From Piezodorus guildinii (taxonomy: Eukaryota > Arthropoda > Insecta > Hemiptera > Pentatomidae): 64,000 nt of DNA. Both the position numbers and the translations under genes were made by a program. Positions within the stretch are counted from its first letter, which is position 1. Each line of letters starts with the position of its first letter. Below, in pieces: positions 22,946 to 34,290 of the stretch. The DNA lies in NCBI GenBank assembly GCA_023052935.1, contig CM041297.1, positions 90,766,021-90,830,020 on the forward strand. Direction: 5' to 3'. Under the pieces are notes generated by a model. That model ran no database searches and was not told where the DNA came from. It saw only the letters and a program-made list of their open reading frames with translations.

Positions 22946-23222
22946 TAGAAAGAGAAAGATTGTAGAAAAAATATTATATGATACAAATAGTTGTAAAATG
23001 TAAATATAAAGTGACGAATAGGGAATAAACTTATTACTGATTGACAAATTTATATAGTTTTATTTTTTAATCTAAATCATATGTTTCCAACGAAAATAAA
23101 TAAACGTTTTATTAAAATCAACTTAAAATATTTTTCGAATTGAAGTAAATTTAATAGTTTTTAAAGTGATTTTATCAGTCGAGGTAAGTAAACGTCGTTT
23201 CTTGCAGGCACCAGTTTTTTTA

Positions 23223-24374
23223 ATAAATAATATTTTAAAAATGTCTAAATTAATTTCGAATATGTATTCAATAATTTTTAATAATTAATGATGGAATAAA
23301 ATTAAAAATGAAGTGGGATTAAATTTATTTGTTTTACATCTAGCCTACAACAGGCCACAGGTGTGTCGCCTTTGATCGACAGTTATGGAATTTAGGCCAC
23401 TAAATTACTAATTTTTCTCACTGGGACTTAAGCTTAGCGAACTCATTCGTACGTTGTCGGTTGGAATACAACCTATGTGATGGATCACAACTTTTGTTAG
23501 GATAGGTGGGGTACATTTAGTCCTTCCTATTTGAAATTGATGAAATTAAAAAAAAAATAAAGCAATCAACTTGAGCTGATTCTTTGAACTTGAAATTACC
23601 ACATGTAATTTTTTTCTCCGATTAGAAAATGTAAGTTTCACAAATAAGAATATGACTTTAATTAACAGATATATTGTATGTTAAACATACTAGATATCTC
23701 CGTGAATATTCCAGTGGCCCTAAGAAACAACAGGCTGCCTTATGTAATTCTGAGCTGGTGAGTTTTCCACATTTGTCTGGTTTACACTTTTATATTCTGT
23801 ACGAAATTATGAAAGGAGCTAACTGTTATCGTATTGTATCAGAGGACGAAAAATGTAGTTAGTTAGTATTTCAATAATTTATTTTTCTTACACCAAAAGC
23901 AGCAAAAGAAACGTAAAGGAACTTGAAATATGTTTAAATCATTGTAGTCATGAAACGTAATTAAAAAAGTGAAACTACTGATCAGATGTTCTTACAAAGA
24001 GATACAATAATTTAGTGTTGACGGACGTGGTAGTAAAACTAATGCATACTGTTATAGCATGGATTTCTTGAGATCATTATTGCCGCTTTTGTTAAGAATT
24101 AAGCGTATTTTATAATTTGCATGTCGATAAAGGTAGTATTTTATTGTTTTTACAATAGATAGGTAATTCAGGTTTAGACACATTAATTTTGTTTTTTTCT
24201 GAAATATGACACGAGCTGTGTTTTATATTTTATGTTTTCGTTTTAGTTTTTATTATAAATCGATATCATGTGTTAAAGCCTTTGTTGGGAACGTAATTGG
24301 TAAGAGTTTAGGTTAATTTAAATCAGCGATGGTTGATTTAAAGGGTTCGTAACACTAAATCAGCCTCGTGTCTA
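23223..24374. other. Upstream region of the 714-codon gene
   Basis: No other gene is visible. A 62-codon frame at 23674-23862 has no motif. The AT-rich sequence directly upstream of 24375 shows no obvious TATA box. In-frame stops are present before the upstream mini-ORF, so the coding frame does not extend further in this exon. Confidence 0.45.
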
Positions 24375-24428
24375 ATGGATGAATTCCGACTAAAGAGGTT
24401 GCTATGCCAGGCCTTCATGAAAGGCTAG
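24375..24428 (+). promoter_or_regulatory. Upstream mini-ORF in frame with the main ORF
   Basis: ATG at 24375 opens 17 codons that end in TAG at 24426-24428, ten bases before the main ATG at 24438 and in the same frame. If transcribed in this exon, it could reduce initiation at the main start. Stop-codon readthrough would add 21 residues to the protein. It may equally be a chance frame, or be removed by splicing. Confidence 0.4.
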
Positions 24429-24437
24429 GGATTTACA

Positions 24438-26582
24438 ATGAACACAAAAACTGTCTTTATCAGTGAACGTGAACGTGACCACATCCTTTCAGGGCTGCGG
24501 ACCGGGCTCCAAGTGAAACAGAAGGATTATTCAGAAGCACATCACTCCCAGGATCTTTTTGTAGTTCTGAATAAGCTCGGCTTGTTGAACAAGAACTTGA
24601 AGAACATGGAACGGTCCGATATTCTGAAGTATGAGTGTCTTCGCAAAAAGATGAAGGAGGTTAGGTGTAATGCAAAGCAGCTCCTTCAATCGGACGATAT
24701 TTCAATGGATGAGATGCGAACCATTATTAGGAATTTAAACCTAATCAGCAAAAAGATGAAGGAAATGTCAACAAAATTAGGTTCCAAGCGATTTACTATT
24801 GATGAATTATCTGACTCGAATCCTTCCGACCATTCTTGCATCAGTATTGAGAAAAGTAAAAAAAGAATCTCATCGGAAGTAAAACCTAAGAAAAAAAGTG
24901 TAAATGCTTCTACCTTTGCAAATGAAAAGGTATCAAAAATTGAGAAAACCGAAGAAGAAAAAAATAATTCTAGAATTGAGTTCAATAAATGCACGAAAGA
25001 GAAGTTAAAAACACGTCAAAGTACAAATAATGATGGCATTAAATGCGTAAGTCGATCTAAAATATCTGAAATTTTCAGTGATCAAGATTGTTCGACCCAA
25101 TCTGACCCGCGTTCTTCGAAAGAACCTTACAACGTGAAAGAAAGTAATGTGGTAAAGTATTCGAAATCAAATGATCACCAACAACATTGTTACGATGGAT
25201 TGATAGTTGAAACCTGTTCCAAATGTCTTTGCAGGCGCTGGAGCATTCCTAGCGTAAATAGAAGTAGCCTGAAAACATATATTCAACAAAATATTAAGAA
25301 CAACGGGCATAGGGCCAGTTCAAAAAGTGATAGTATAAGAGATTGCTCTCATTCGTTTTGTCAAGGTCGTCAGTTGAGTAAGAAAGATGATTTCGTTGCT
25401 TTACCTGGGTTAGTTCCAAATGAGAGAAAGCACTTGACGGCCGTCAGGAATAAAATATTAAAGGATAATACTTTTAGTAATGGAGAAGAGCTTTTTAACA
25501 AAAGTTTAAGCTCTGGGTGTTGTTTCAATAGCAATACGGATCTTGAAGTTTTTGAAACATCAGATACAAGTCTTAATAAAAATGAAGATCCTACATCGGA
25601 TGACATTTTCGATTCATGTTCGACGGATTACAAAGGAGGTACACGTCAGTCAGTAGATAAGAATGTGTCATTTGCAGATGGATCAACTCAGTGGGATGGA
25701 GAAAGATTCTCATCCATTTGTAGATCAAATACGTTTAAGGCAAAAAACTGCAATGAAACTGTAGATATAAAGGAGGAGCCACCAGTGGGTGTTTGTAAGT
25801 GTCAATCGAAAGAAAAAGGTATAAAGAAGAAGTTGACGGAAAGGGTGGATAAATGCATACAATCAGTTTGCTCCAAGGTCAACCAGAGTACTAGCTATGA
25901 CAATTTCGTTTTACACCCACAGTTTAGTTGGAGCATGCCAATGATTGGGCAGGCGTTCAGAAAGACAATTCCTCTTGGCAAGGAGAAGTGGCGGTATTTC
26001 GACAAAGGTGGAAAATTCGTTCGTCCTTCGAGACCTTCAATAGATATGGGAACAACTACTAAGAAACCAAGAAATATATTGGTATCGGATAGGGCAGTAC
26101 AGACTAACGACATGTTATTTACCAATAACATGCATCAGGTGATGTACTTAAACGTGGTGTACACTAAAACTCATCTCCGCTATATAATTCCCAGTTCTAT
26201 GGAGATACCAGTTCTTCCCCAGACGCCGAAAGTTATTGAGAGGAGGACTATAGACAACGGGTACGCGGTGACTACTTACAAGGCGGATCCAGACGGGGTC
26301 ATCCACTTCACGCTGGCCTATTCGGACGGAGAGGAGGGTAAGGCTGACGGTAGCAGTTTGTCTTCGGAGGCCAATCAACGTTTAAGTCAATTAAAAAATT
26401 TATGGATTTCTAGTGCTCGAAAGTTTTTTTCCCAACTCAATGATAAGTTAGGCGGTGAATCGGGAGATTTTGAGGAGAATAATCATTGGAGTAATAGCCT
26501 GAACGGTAGTTCTACCTACACTTCGTCTTCAATCCAAAGTGAAGCCTCTGACTCCAGTACTAAGGCCAACGATACCGAATGA
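24438..26582 (+). CDS. Hypothetical 714-residue protein, intronless
   Basis: A single uninterrupted frame of 714 codons, far longer and richer in GC than anything expected by chance here, with AATAAA at 26645-26650. Residues 1-115 are charged and helical (SERERDHILSGLRTGLQ, KYECLRKKMKEVRCNAKQLL) and could form a coiled coil. Residues 130-250 are Lys/Ser-rich and probably disordered. Cys clusters occur at CSKCLCRRW (about 263), CSHSFC and CKCQSK. Residues 500-660 look folded: FSWSMPMIGQAFRKTIPLG, RYFDKGGKFVRPSRPS, SDRAVQTND and GYAVTTYKADPDGVIHFTLA. The tail is Ser-rich. There is no signal peptide, membrane segment or catalytic motif that I recognise. The low-complexity middle with conserved-looking ends suggests a fast-evolving scaffold-type protein, but no function can be given. 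Confidence 0.85.
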   Translation: MNTKTVFISERERDHILSGLRTGLQVKQKDYSEAHHSQDLFVVLNKLGLLNKNLKNMERSDILKYECLRKKMKEVRCNAKQLLQSDDISMDEMRTIIRNLNLISKKMKEMSTKLGSKRFTIDELSDSNPSDHSCISIEKSKKRISSEVKPKKKSVNASTFANEKVSKIEKTEEEKNNSRIEFNKCTKEKLKTRQSTNNDGIKCVSRSKISEIFSDQDCSTQSDPRSSKEPYNVKESNVVKYSKSNDHQQHCYDGLIVETCSKCLCRRWSIPSVNRSSLKTYIQQNIKNNGHRASSKSDSIRDCSHSFCQGRQLSKKDDFVALPGLVPNERKHLTAVRNKILKDNTFSNGEELFNKSLSSGCCFNSNTDLEVFETSDTSLNKNEDPTSDDIFDSCSTDYKGGTRQSVDKNVSFADGSTQWDGERFSSICRSNTFKAKNCNETVDIKEEPPVGVCKCQSKEKGIKKKLTERVDKCIQSVCSKVNQSTSYDNFVLHPQFSWSMPMIGQAFRKTIPLGKEKWRYFDKGGKFVRPSRPSIDMGTTTKKPRNILVSDRAVQTNDMLFTNNMHQVMYLNVVYTKTHLRYIIPSSMEIPVLPQTPKVIERRTIDNGYAVTTYKADPDGVIHFTLAYSDGEEGKADGSSLSSEANQRLSQLKNLWISSARKFFSQLNDKLGGESGDFEENNHWSNSLNGSSTYTSSSIQSEASDSSTKANDTE

Positions 26583-26644
26583 AGGTGGATGGTATAGATG
26601 GTTGCCTCACTTTTAAATTATAGTAGACCTACTATTTTATTCGA

Positions 26645-26650
26645 AATAAA
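26645..26650 (+). terminator. Polyadenylation signal AATAAA
   Basis: AATAAA lies 63 bases after the TGA stop of the 714-codon frame. It is the first such signal downstream and marks a short 3' UTR. Confidence 0.6.
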
Positions 26651-27321
26651 AATTTGACATAGTAATTGATTTTTTCGGTATTATTTGTTTTACAATTACT
26701 AATACTTCTAATCTGAATTGTGATATTAATTTATTTTATAATTTCATAACATATTTTTGAAAATTTCCAAGAAGCACTAAAAAGTTATGCTTAAAAATAA
26801 AAAAAACAAAGAAATTATAAGAATTGCAATTTTAACAATTTCAATTAAGCTAATATATGTTACTCACGAGTATCGATACTAATAGTTAATTAGTGTGTTG
26901 TAGTATTCTAAATTAGCCATTATATATATATATATACTCGTATTCAATGTTTTCCTGAGTGGTCATTTTAAAACCTTGAAATAACCTTAGCATTTTCATT
27001 AATTTTAGAATCCAGTATGAACGTTTGTTTTGTATTTTTTACATAATAAAGCAGTATTATTTTTACTTATGTGTATGTTTACTATTACTTGACCAACAAA
27101 CCATAATACTGAATTACTGTTAAATATCATACAAAATAAAAACTGAAGTGAGAAAATTCGAAACAACATAATAATTCATGATGTTGTTTATGATACAAAT
27201 AAAGTGAAACAGACAGTGTTTATATTAAGTATTGAATACATATTGGTTTCTGTTATGTAGGGACTTGAACTAGAACGGTCGTGACGAAGTTGAGGAGCAC
27301 CTTGGATCGGAGTGTTCCTAC
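26651..27321. other. AT-rich intergenic stretch
   Basis: Nothing is recognised apart from a short (TA)n run near 26922-26938. Confidence 0.5.
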
Positions 27322-27504
27322 TTAGCTGGAGAAATGTCTTTTTTGCCCAAATGCCTCTTTCTCAACATCAGCCCAAGTTTTCATATAAATCCAGAGGTAG
27401 TACCCTAGGAATACTGCCGTTTTACCGACTGTTCTTTTCCGTGAAGTTTTTTCGACCATTCGTAAACGGAGGAGATTGATGTGACTCACTGTACCGGAGG
27501 GCAT
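27322..27504 (-). CDS. Possible small ORF or exon, 60 residues
   Basis: The frame reads like protein rather than noise: SHINLLRLRMVEKTSRKR, then the hydrophobic AVFLGYYLWIY and MKTWADVEKEAFGQ. The centre could be a short membrane segment. A T-rich tract ending in TTTTAG upstream could be a splice acceptor. No polyadenylation signal is close. I recognise no family; it may be the last exon of a minus-strand gene or a chance frame. Confidence 0.3.
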   Translation of the reverse strand: MPSGTVSHINLLRLRMVEKTSRKRTVGKTAVFLGYYLWIYMKTWADVEKEAFGQKRHFSS

Positions 27505-27605
27505 TGGTAATAATTTAGTATCTCTGTTCCTAAAAGTAATGATTTAAGAGGAATATTTTCATTGAGTTGGGTGGAATTTGCGAGATTTAAAACTTTAGTT
27601 TCACC

Positions 27606-28014
27606 TACGCATCACAGAGATATGGGGAAGCCAAAATACACATATCGGAACTACAACTAAATCTCCTTGTTACGCTTGCATTACTCTGCACAAAAACCTT
27701 CATATGCCACAGCGAACTGATTCAGACCCTCTGCAAACGTTTTCACGATAATTCACACGGACACATCAACATAAGCATGGTGGTGGCGGCAACAATGTTT
27801 CACAACAACCGTAGAAAGCTGAAAAGGAGTTGGATGGGGGATCTCCTAGAAAAGCTGCTTGGTAGGAATAACGCAAAGATGTGATGCCGCTGATTATTGA
27901 ACGATTCTTCATGCTTATTACACAACATCAAACCCTTTCTTTCTCTAATTCGCTGTCCACTGTATGAAGGGCTCATTTAAAAAACTTTAAAATAAAACTC
28001 TGAAAAAAAAAAAA
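27606..28014 (+). pseudogene. 5'-truncated jockey-family relic
   Basis: Translation gives YASQRYGEAKIHISELQ, corresponding to the WTYASHIYGSAKT region, then SELIQTLCKRFHDN and the C-terminal RRKLKRSWMGDLLEKLLG. A 3' UTR with AATAAA (27991-27996) and an A12 tail (28003-28014) follow. It aligns along its length with the minus-strand relic at 15.7-16.3 kb and belongs to the same subfamily. Only the last part of ORF2 was copied. Confidence 0.82.
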
Positions 28015-29019
28015 CTGCAGTGTTATTTTTATTGAGTTAAAAATATATTCGTACCTGTAACTACCTTCTATCTAGTACCGAAAACCGTAAAGTTTTCTAA
28101 TAAATAGTTATGCTTTTGGAACGTTATGTTAAACTTTTCTTTATTATATTTATTATCATAAAAAAATCTTTTACTATTAGGTCACATTAAAAAACTCATC
28201 AGTGTTAAATACGACATAACACAACTTTAAGTGATTAATACGAAGGTATAAGACAGTGCATAGGACTCTTAGGGCCATCCTTTGTAGATTTCTTTAATCC
28301 TGAGTTTGTTATGTTATTTTTTCAATAAGTAGGGATAGTGAAGAGAGGAAGAGGAGAGATGTACTATTGCTCTGATCCATCAAAATCAAGGAATCATCGC
28401 AATATAATTTGTCAATATTTATATAGCATTATTCTACAAAGCTAATGTAACAAGACCAATTTCGCTTATTCCGTTAATTCGCAAAGCTGACTGTTGTGAT
28501 TAAATAATAACGAAAGCAACATAACGTTTCTCAATATTTGAATGAGCCACATTTTTTAGGTTATTAACTTTATCAAGTTCAAAATAATCTAATAAATAAT
28601 GTTTATATAATAGATATGCTTCAATAACGAGGTTCAAAACAACGCATGCGCGGCATGGTTTTTCCATTGTTCCGCTTCGTGGATTATTAGGTATATTCTT
28701 TAAAACATATGAACGTCAACAAATATTGTCATGTTGAATTAAACTTTACTTTGCATGTGGATTATAAAAGGACCAATTGATTGAAGCTGGAGAGATAATA
28801 GAAAAGAAGTGGAATAAATTTTACAATCCGTGTGGGGTACGCTGTATATCCACGGCCGAGGTAAATTATTACACAGGGCTAGGTATCCACGGGTTGACAG
28901 AAGCAGAGATGTGTGTGCCTTGGGGATCCTCTACATTTACTTGCGCCTCGATAGCCCTCTCTCATTGGGTACACCATGATAGGATTTAGTTTCTGTGATC
29001 TATCTATATATATAAAAAA
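28015..29019. other. Intergenic stretch
   Basis: No gene can be supported. The 70-codon frame at 28777-28989 lies in a mildly GC-richer patch but lacks motifs or gene signals. Confidence 0.45.
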
Positions 29020-29240
29020 ATGAATCCCCTTTTCTCTTAGTGATCGCATAACGCGATGAACGGCTTGACCTATTTCGCTAATTCTTTTTTTTGTGTGTGT
29101 GTTTATAACAGTCAGGTTAGTTTGGTTCTTAATTTTTTTTTTTTTTTTAATTTTCCTAGTTAATGATAGTCTTCCTCTCTATCAATATATATAGTTGATC
29201 GCATCACGCGTTAACGGCTTGACCGATTTCGCTAAGACAT
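29020..29240 (+). repeat. Direct repeat pair with GATCGCATNACGCG motif
   Basis: The block TGATCGCATAACGCGATGAA plus CGGCTTGACCTATTTCGCTAA (29041-29080) recurs at about 29197-29235 with three to five changes. A (TG)n and T-rich stretch lies between them. The AACGGCTTGACCGATTTCGCTAA wording resembles a motif common in arthropod DNA-transposon remnants. I cannot assign a class. Confidence 0.65.
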
Positions 29241-31286
29241 AATTAAGACACCACATAGTCTGTAATAATTAAAAACCGCCTTCCATGGTTGAAAAAAACT
29301 GTTACTATTAGCGATACCTTTAAAAGGTTGTGAAGGTATGTTTGTAAGTGTATTTAATCTCAAATAAAATAATATAACAAATATATCTCACTATCACTTA
29401 AGTTTATACTGTTTATGTCAACGTGCATTACCTTCAACGATTTTGGGTATTAGATAATAATTCTTCAGCTTTCCAAAAGTGTATTATACATCTATTTGCA
29501 AGAAAAAAATATAACCTGGAAAAACATTTATGCTGCTTTCTTCCTCAGTTCGTTATCGCATTCTTCCATATTCAATATTTACCATGTTTTGTTAATTCTA
29601 ACATGCAGAAATGGTTAATTCTTACAAACCAACAGGTATATAAAAAATGCCCGTAAACCTAGTGTTAATGAATAGTGGTATATTCCTGTTTATGTCCATG
29701 AGTTAAAGCTGGCTTAAAGTACCATTCAGCATATAACATTCTTTATCGGTGTCCAGCTTTAATGAAAATATTTCTGTGGCGTATGAAGTGTTGGCTTCAG
29801 ATGTCTATTAAATGTACAGAACGTTTTGTTATTCATTTTTATTAGTAAGACTTAAATACTTTTCTTATATCCTCTCTTCTTCGAGAATATCATATTGTGA
29901 TAGAATGTAGTTTAACAGTAGGGCCACTTTTTTCTTTCTTGCATAATTTTATGGAACTTGATTCACATCTGAACCAGATTTATCTTCTAAATAAATTATA
30001 AAGTTCTAAGAAGGAAAAACTCAGCCGAAAGCTGTTTGAAAATTTATATAATTTGAAGAAAAAGTCTTGTAAAGAAGTAAGTTAACAATAAGACGTCGAC
30101 TGAGACAGGTTGTAACAGACCTTAACAAATGAAGCTCCGACTCGTATTGTTCCTATCAGAGTTGCCCCTTTCTCTATCTGGCTTTAATTGTGCTTTCACT
30201 GGTTCCGCCAACTCTTGATAAATTTATGGTTTGCAACTCCTTATCCTCTAGCTGGTGGGGAACTTTGCTCATTTGTGACTATCAGAAGAGGGGATGAATA
30301 AAAGTTCTGGAAAGGGTACCCCAAGGACGGGTACTGTGGCCCCCTTTAGATCGAATATATTTGCATATTGTTTAAATTAAATCCTTCCAAGCCTTCAGTT
30401 TGCAAGGAATCTTTAACTCTCAGAGTTAGGATTCTATTTGATACTCTGAAATATTTCTGGATCACAAACGTGGAATAACTAATTAGAAATCGTCGTTTAT
30501 ATTATATTTTTAGATATATTAAGTTTTTAATGGAATGGATTTTTTTCAAATTGTGATATATCTGTTCTGGTATATTTGGTTTAATCCTTTATAAACAAAT
30601 TTTGCTTTAAAAACATTTGATCTTTAAAAAAATATATTTCATACTTTACGAAAATTTATATATTTTAAGATTTTGATAGTAAATAAACTTGGATAAAAAT
30701 AATAATTTTAGTATGTATGTTCATATATATTTTTTTAAGCGGCAGGAGGGTAAATTATTTTAATTACAGTTTTTTTTAAATAATTGTGATCCACATCCTC
30801 ACTCAACAAATTTTAATGTTAAAATTTAGTTTTTTTTTTTTTAGTCTTGAAAATATTTTTATATGATATTTCACAAGTGTTATACTAGTATCTTTCAGAT
30901 TTCTTACACTTATTGTTTATTTTCATTGACTACAGTTATCTACATAAACTCGGTAATTAGTGCTGAACTTGTTCAATTATAATATAATGGTAATTATTTT
31001 CTTCATTAGTTATATCGTAGTTGCAAATTCGTGCAGTAGTTAATTTCACCCTTACTACATATCTCATTGATGCATGAAGAAATTACAATTTTTTTACTAA
31101 GATAAGAAATTTTGACTACGAAAAACTCTTTTTAGTATCCTCACTAGACTATAACGTTGATCCCTTCTAAAAATGTACTTACTATTCAGGAGGTAAACTG
31201 GTGCTAAACCCTTATTAATAATCTAACATGAGCTAGACCATCCCTATTTGCAAACACTTACCCTAATTGCCTTCCCCACGTCCAAT
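29241..31286. other. Intergenic stretch
   Basis: No gene or repeat is recognised. A 77-codon frame at 29423-29656 has no motif. A mildly GC-rich segment near 30100-30350 has no coding frame. Confidence 0.5.
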
Positions 31287-31622
31287 CCACTCGAGATTGA
31301 TAAAATTTTCATCCCCTGATTCCATCTTGACCGAATCCTTTCACAGTCCAGCAGGCCTATGGGGAAGGGTATGGAGATATCCTGTTCATTCCTGTCGAGC
31401 CTGTCCTTCTATGCCATATCCATTTAGTTTATTTCTTCTGTAGAGATAGTGATCATCGATTTTCCAGATTGAATACAAAAAGCTAGTTTTCAAGCAGCCG
31501 CAGAGACATCACGCGAAAGGTCTATTTAGATTTATGATACATAAATTAGTCATGTACATAGTCATTGGAAATTATGATAAGTCTTTTGAACATCAAGCAT
31601 GAATGATCTTACCACATTTATT
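31287..31622 (+). repeat. 340-base repeat unit, copy 2
   Basis: This matches 19918-20258 almost throughout, from CCACTCGAGATTGAT onwards, and is likewise followed at once by a Rep-A left end. Confidence 0.85.
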
Positions 31623-32301
31623 TTTACTTTAAATTCCTATTTACGTAATATATAGTAGGAGAAATTATAGTGATCGTGAACATTTTCGAATTCAAGTTTT
31701 CAACGGAAATACGCACTCAGGGGACACGAGTCCAAAGAACCAAATAGCTCAAAAAGGTCTGTGTTTGTGGGCGAGTGTGTGCGCGCGCGTGTGTCTGTGT
31801 GTGCTACGTCTAGCACGAAAAGTCCTATGATACTAAAATTTTATATTTAAGATAACTATACGCACGAGATGTTATAGAAACTTTTTTATCAAACTTAGCA
31901 AACCTCAACCACTTTTTGTCTTGCATCTCGTACCTTTTTCCGATTTTGATTAATCTCGCTATATCGATGTTAAATTAAATGGGCTTTAATATCATATATG
32001 TTTCATTCTGATTGAAATAGTCGTGACAGGGCTTAAATGCCGATATTTTTTTTCCTCTAAACTACTTTTAATTTTATATATTTTGATATATAAGTTGATA
32101 AAAAACGGGTAAATATATTAGTTGAACGAATTCGATATCCAACTAAGAGCGAAGAGAGCAAAAATATTTTTGACCGTTCATATAGATGTGTAATATACCA
32201 TTGGGAAGATAAAGGTTTTAGAAAAAAATAATTTCTTATACTCGATATTGTAATATTGTGAGTTAACGAAGAGTGACGAAAAGTCGAAAAAAACTAACTG
32301 A
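31623..32301 (+). repeat. Rep-A copy, right-truncated
   Basis: It contains the Rep-A blocks in order: a diverged left end, GATCGTGAACATTTTCG, a (TG)n-like tract at about 31757-31803, CACGAGATGTTATAGAAACT and AAAAGTCGAAAAAAACTAAC. It stops where another Rep-A left end begins, giving a head-to-tail pair. Confidence 0.75.
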
Positions 32302-32824
32302 TTTTACTTTGACTTACTTAAATATAAAATATATAGTAATGGGAAGAAACGCGCTCGTGATAATTTTCGGATTTCGGTTTAATAAACAAAAATACAGGTT
32401 ATATGGTCTCCTGATTCCGAATATCCAAGTCCCGCAAAAAAGTCTTTGTGTGTGTGTGTTTGTTTGTCAATTACGAAAACCAAAAGGTGTACGGAACTGA
32501 AATTTCATATTTGAGACAACTATTCATCCGAGGTATTTCAGCAACTTTGTCATTAACATACCAGAGAACCACTTTATACCATACCTTTTTGCGATTTCCC
32601 CTAAATAAAACAGCTCTGAGGATTTTGATTAAACTTACTATATCGATGTAAACTTTTATGAACATTATTATAAGTAGGTTTCATTCTGATTAAAATAGTC
32701 TGGCAGGACTTAAATGCCGAGTTTTTGAATTTTCTTCCTCTAAAAATACTTTTAATTTTGATGGTTCTAAAAACTAACAATAGAAGTTGAACGAAATTGA
32801 TAACTAGCTAAAAGAGAAAAGAGG
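32302..32824 (+). repeat. Rep-A copy, right-truncated
   Basis: A second left end (TATAAAATATATAGTAATGG) starts directly after the preceding copy. The (TG)n tract is at about 32443-32462. The copy runs into the (TA)n tract at 32825. The three open frames of 64-75 codons over it are shadows of the repeat. Confidence 0.75.
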
Positions 32825-32827
32825 ATA

Positions 32828-32886
<59 letters not shown>

Positions 32887-32887
32887 T
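32825..32887. repeat. (TA)n microsatellite
   Basis: Alternating TA with two phase breaks, which is itself strongly self-complementary. It terminates the preceding Rep-A copy. Confidence 0.9.
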
Positions 32888-34109
32888 TTGATTCTCTAAA
32901 CCCAACGTATTTTCGGACTCCGTATGACCTGAAAAGACTGGGGTAAGTTAAATGGTTTGTGATTGAGTCCATGGACCGTTAGACTGTTACACTCACAATC
33001 ATTTTTCAAATTGATATAAAGTTTGGGGTTAAATGTTTTTGTTTTGACTTATGGCTTGTTTGTCCGTGGAAGTTTGCCTAAACTTTCAACTCCTCCTATA
33101 TTTATTCCTCTTCTAGGCTGGATTCTCTTCTAAAACATTATAATGTTCTTCAACGACTTACTAACAATGTTGTAAACCGCTGATGAAAAAAGTGGACTGT
33201 GTTGTACAGAAGAAAATTGTTCCGTTATTTTTGTACTTTTGTTTTAAAATATTTAATATTTTTCTAATGAAGGGTATATTGATCATAATTTTTAATTCTG
33301 TCATTTTTGTTTGATACGTAAAAAGTAAAGATTGAAACAACTGTTATTGATCATTAACCAATGCGGTTTATTCTAGTTTCAATGAATTCGATTTCTGTTT
33401 CAGAAGAACCTTTGGATATGATTTTTGTTTATTTTTAAGGCTACTTTTGAACTCTAAAGTGTAATTTTTGTCACTGTCGTTCTGAAAAACAAGCCTATGT
33501 TTAATTAAATTAATGAAATTTTCTTAAATCCAGATTTTTCTGAAATTCCCAAGGGCCTCATAAGAAGTGGGTTTTATAATCGTCAATAATTTCAGTGCAA
33601 TTTGGAAAAATAATAAGATCGCTCTAGATTGTTAATTTTATTAGGGCATTGGGTATGATTTATTGGCCAAAATTTTAATTATAGTGTAAATCTGGACTAA
33701 ATTTAAGAGTAAAAAAGCAGTGGTGAAGAAGGAGACGGTTTAGGGCGTTGCTAAAACGCTGTTTCTTGAACAATATGTGAAAACTTCAGGAGTAAATGAT
33801 CCGGAAAATGTCGAAAGTTTTAAAGTTCCTAAGAAATTCCTTTTTATTTATTTAAACTCTTTGGGTAAACTTTATAACACAATATCCAAGCCTTATTTAT
33901 TTAGTTATTTTAATCTTACTTGCCTTTAATATATTCTGTGGGTGTGGTTACTTGGATTTTATCATACTTTTTCCTTCAAAGTAAGCGTCATTATTTTCCT
34001 AGTTTCAGTAAAGTGAAGCGTTGTGGGTCTTATTTTGTGAGATATTTCTGGAGTATCCGCTAATTAGCGGCCCTTTAAAATGTTTTTAATATATAATTAT
34101 AATATATAT
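32888..34109. other. Intergenic stretch
   Basis: No gene, RNA or repeat is recognised in this AT-rich sequence. Confidence 0.5.
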
Positions 34110-34290
34110 ATATTTATTGATTTTGTTTTGTATTTATTTATATTGTATTATTATTATATAAATTTATTGTTTTTATATCGTGTGAATGCAGTATGCAATG
34201 TTGTACTTTATCCCTATTAAAAATGTCCTAAATTGGACAGATTGTAATATTGTTCAATAAAGAATTGTTTCTAAAATAAAATTAAAAATA
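34110..34290 (+). mobile_element. 3' end fragment of the 4.8-kb jockey family
   Basis: It shares the last roughly 175 bases of the element at 4460-9092, including TAAAAATGTCCTAAATTGGA, CAGATTGTAATATTG and TCAATAAAGAATTG, followed by an A-rich tail. It is a strongly 5'-truncated insertion. Confidence 0.88.

Larger units (their letters stand above)
21603..23222 (+). repeat. Rep-A copy interrupted by a mariner
   Basis: The left part (ATATGAAATATATAGTAAGG, CGAGATGTTACAGCA) and the right end (GTCGAGGTAAGTAAACGTCG near 23178) belong to one Rep-A copy. It was split by the mariner at 22036-22945. The (TG)n segment is missing from this copy by an internal deletion. Confidence 0.75.

Noticed and set aside
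24686..26378. Several minus-strand frames of 76-102 codons
   Set aside because: They lie entirely within the 714-codon plus-strand gene and are antisense shadows.
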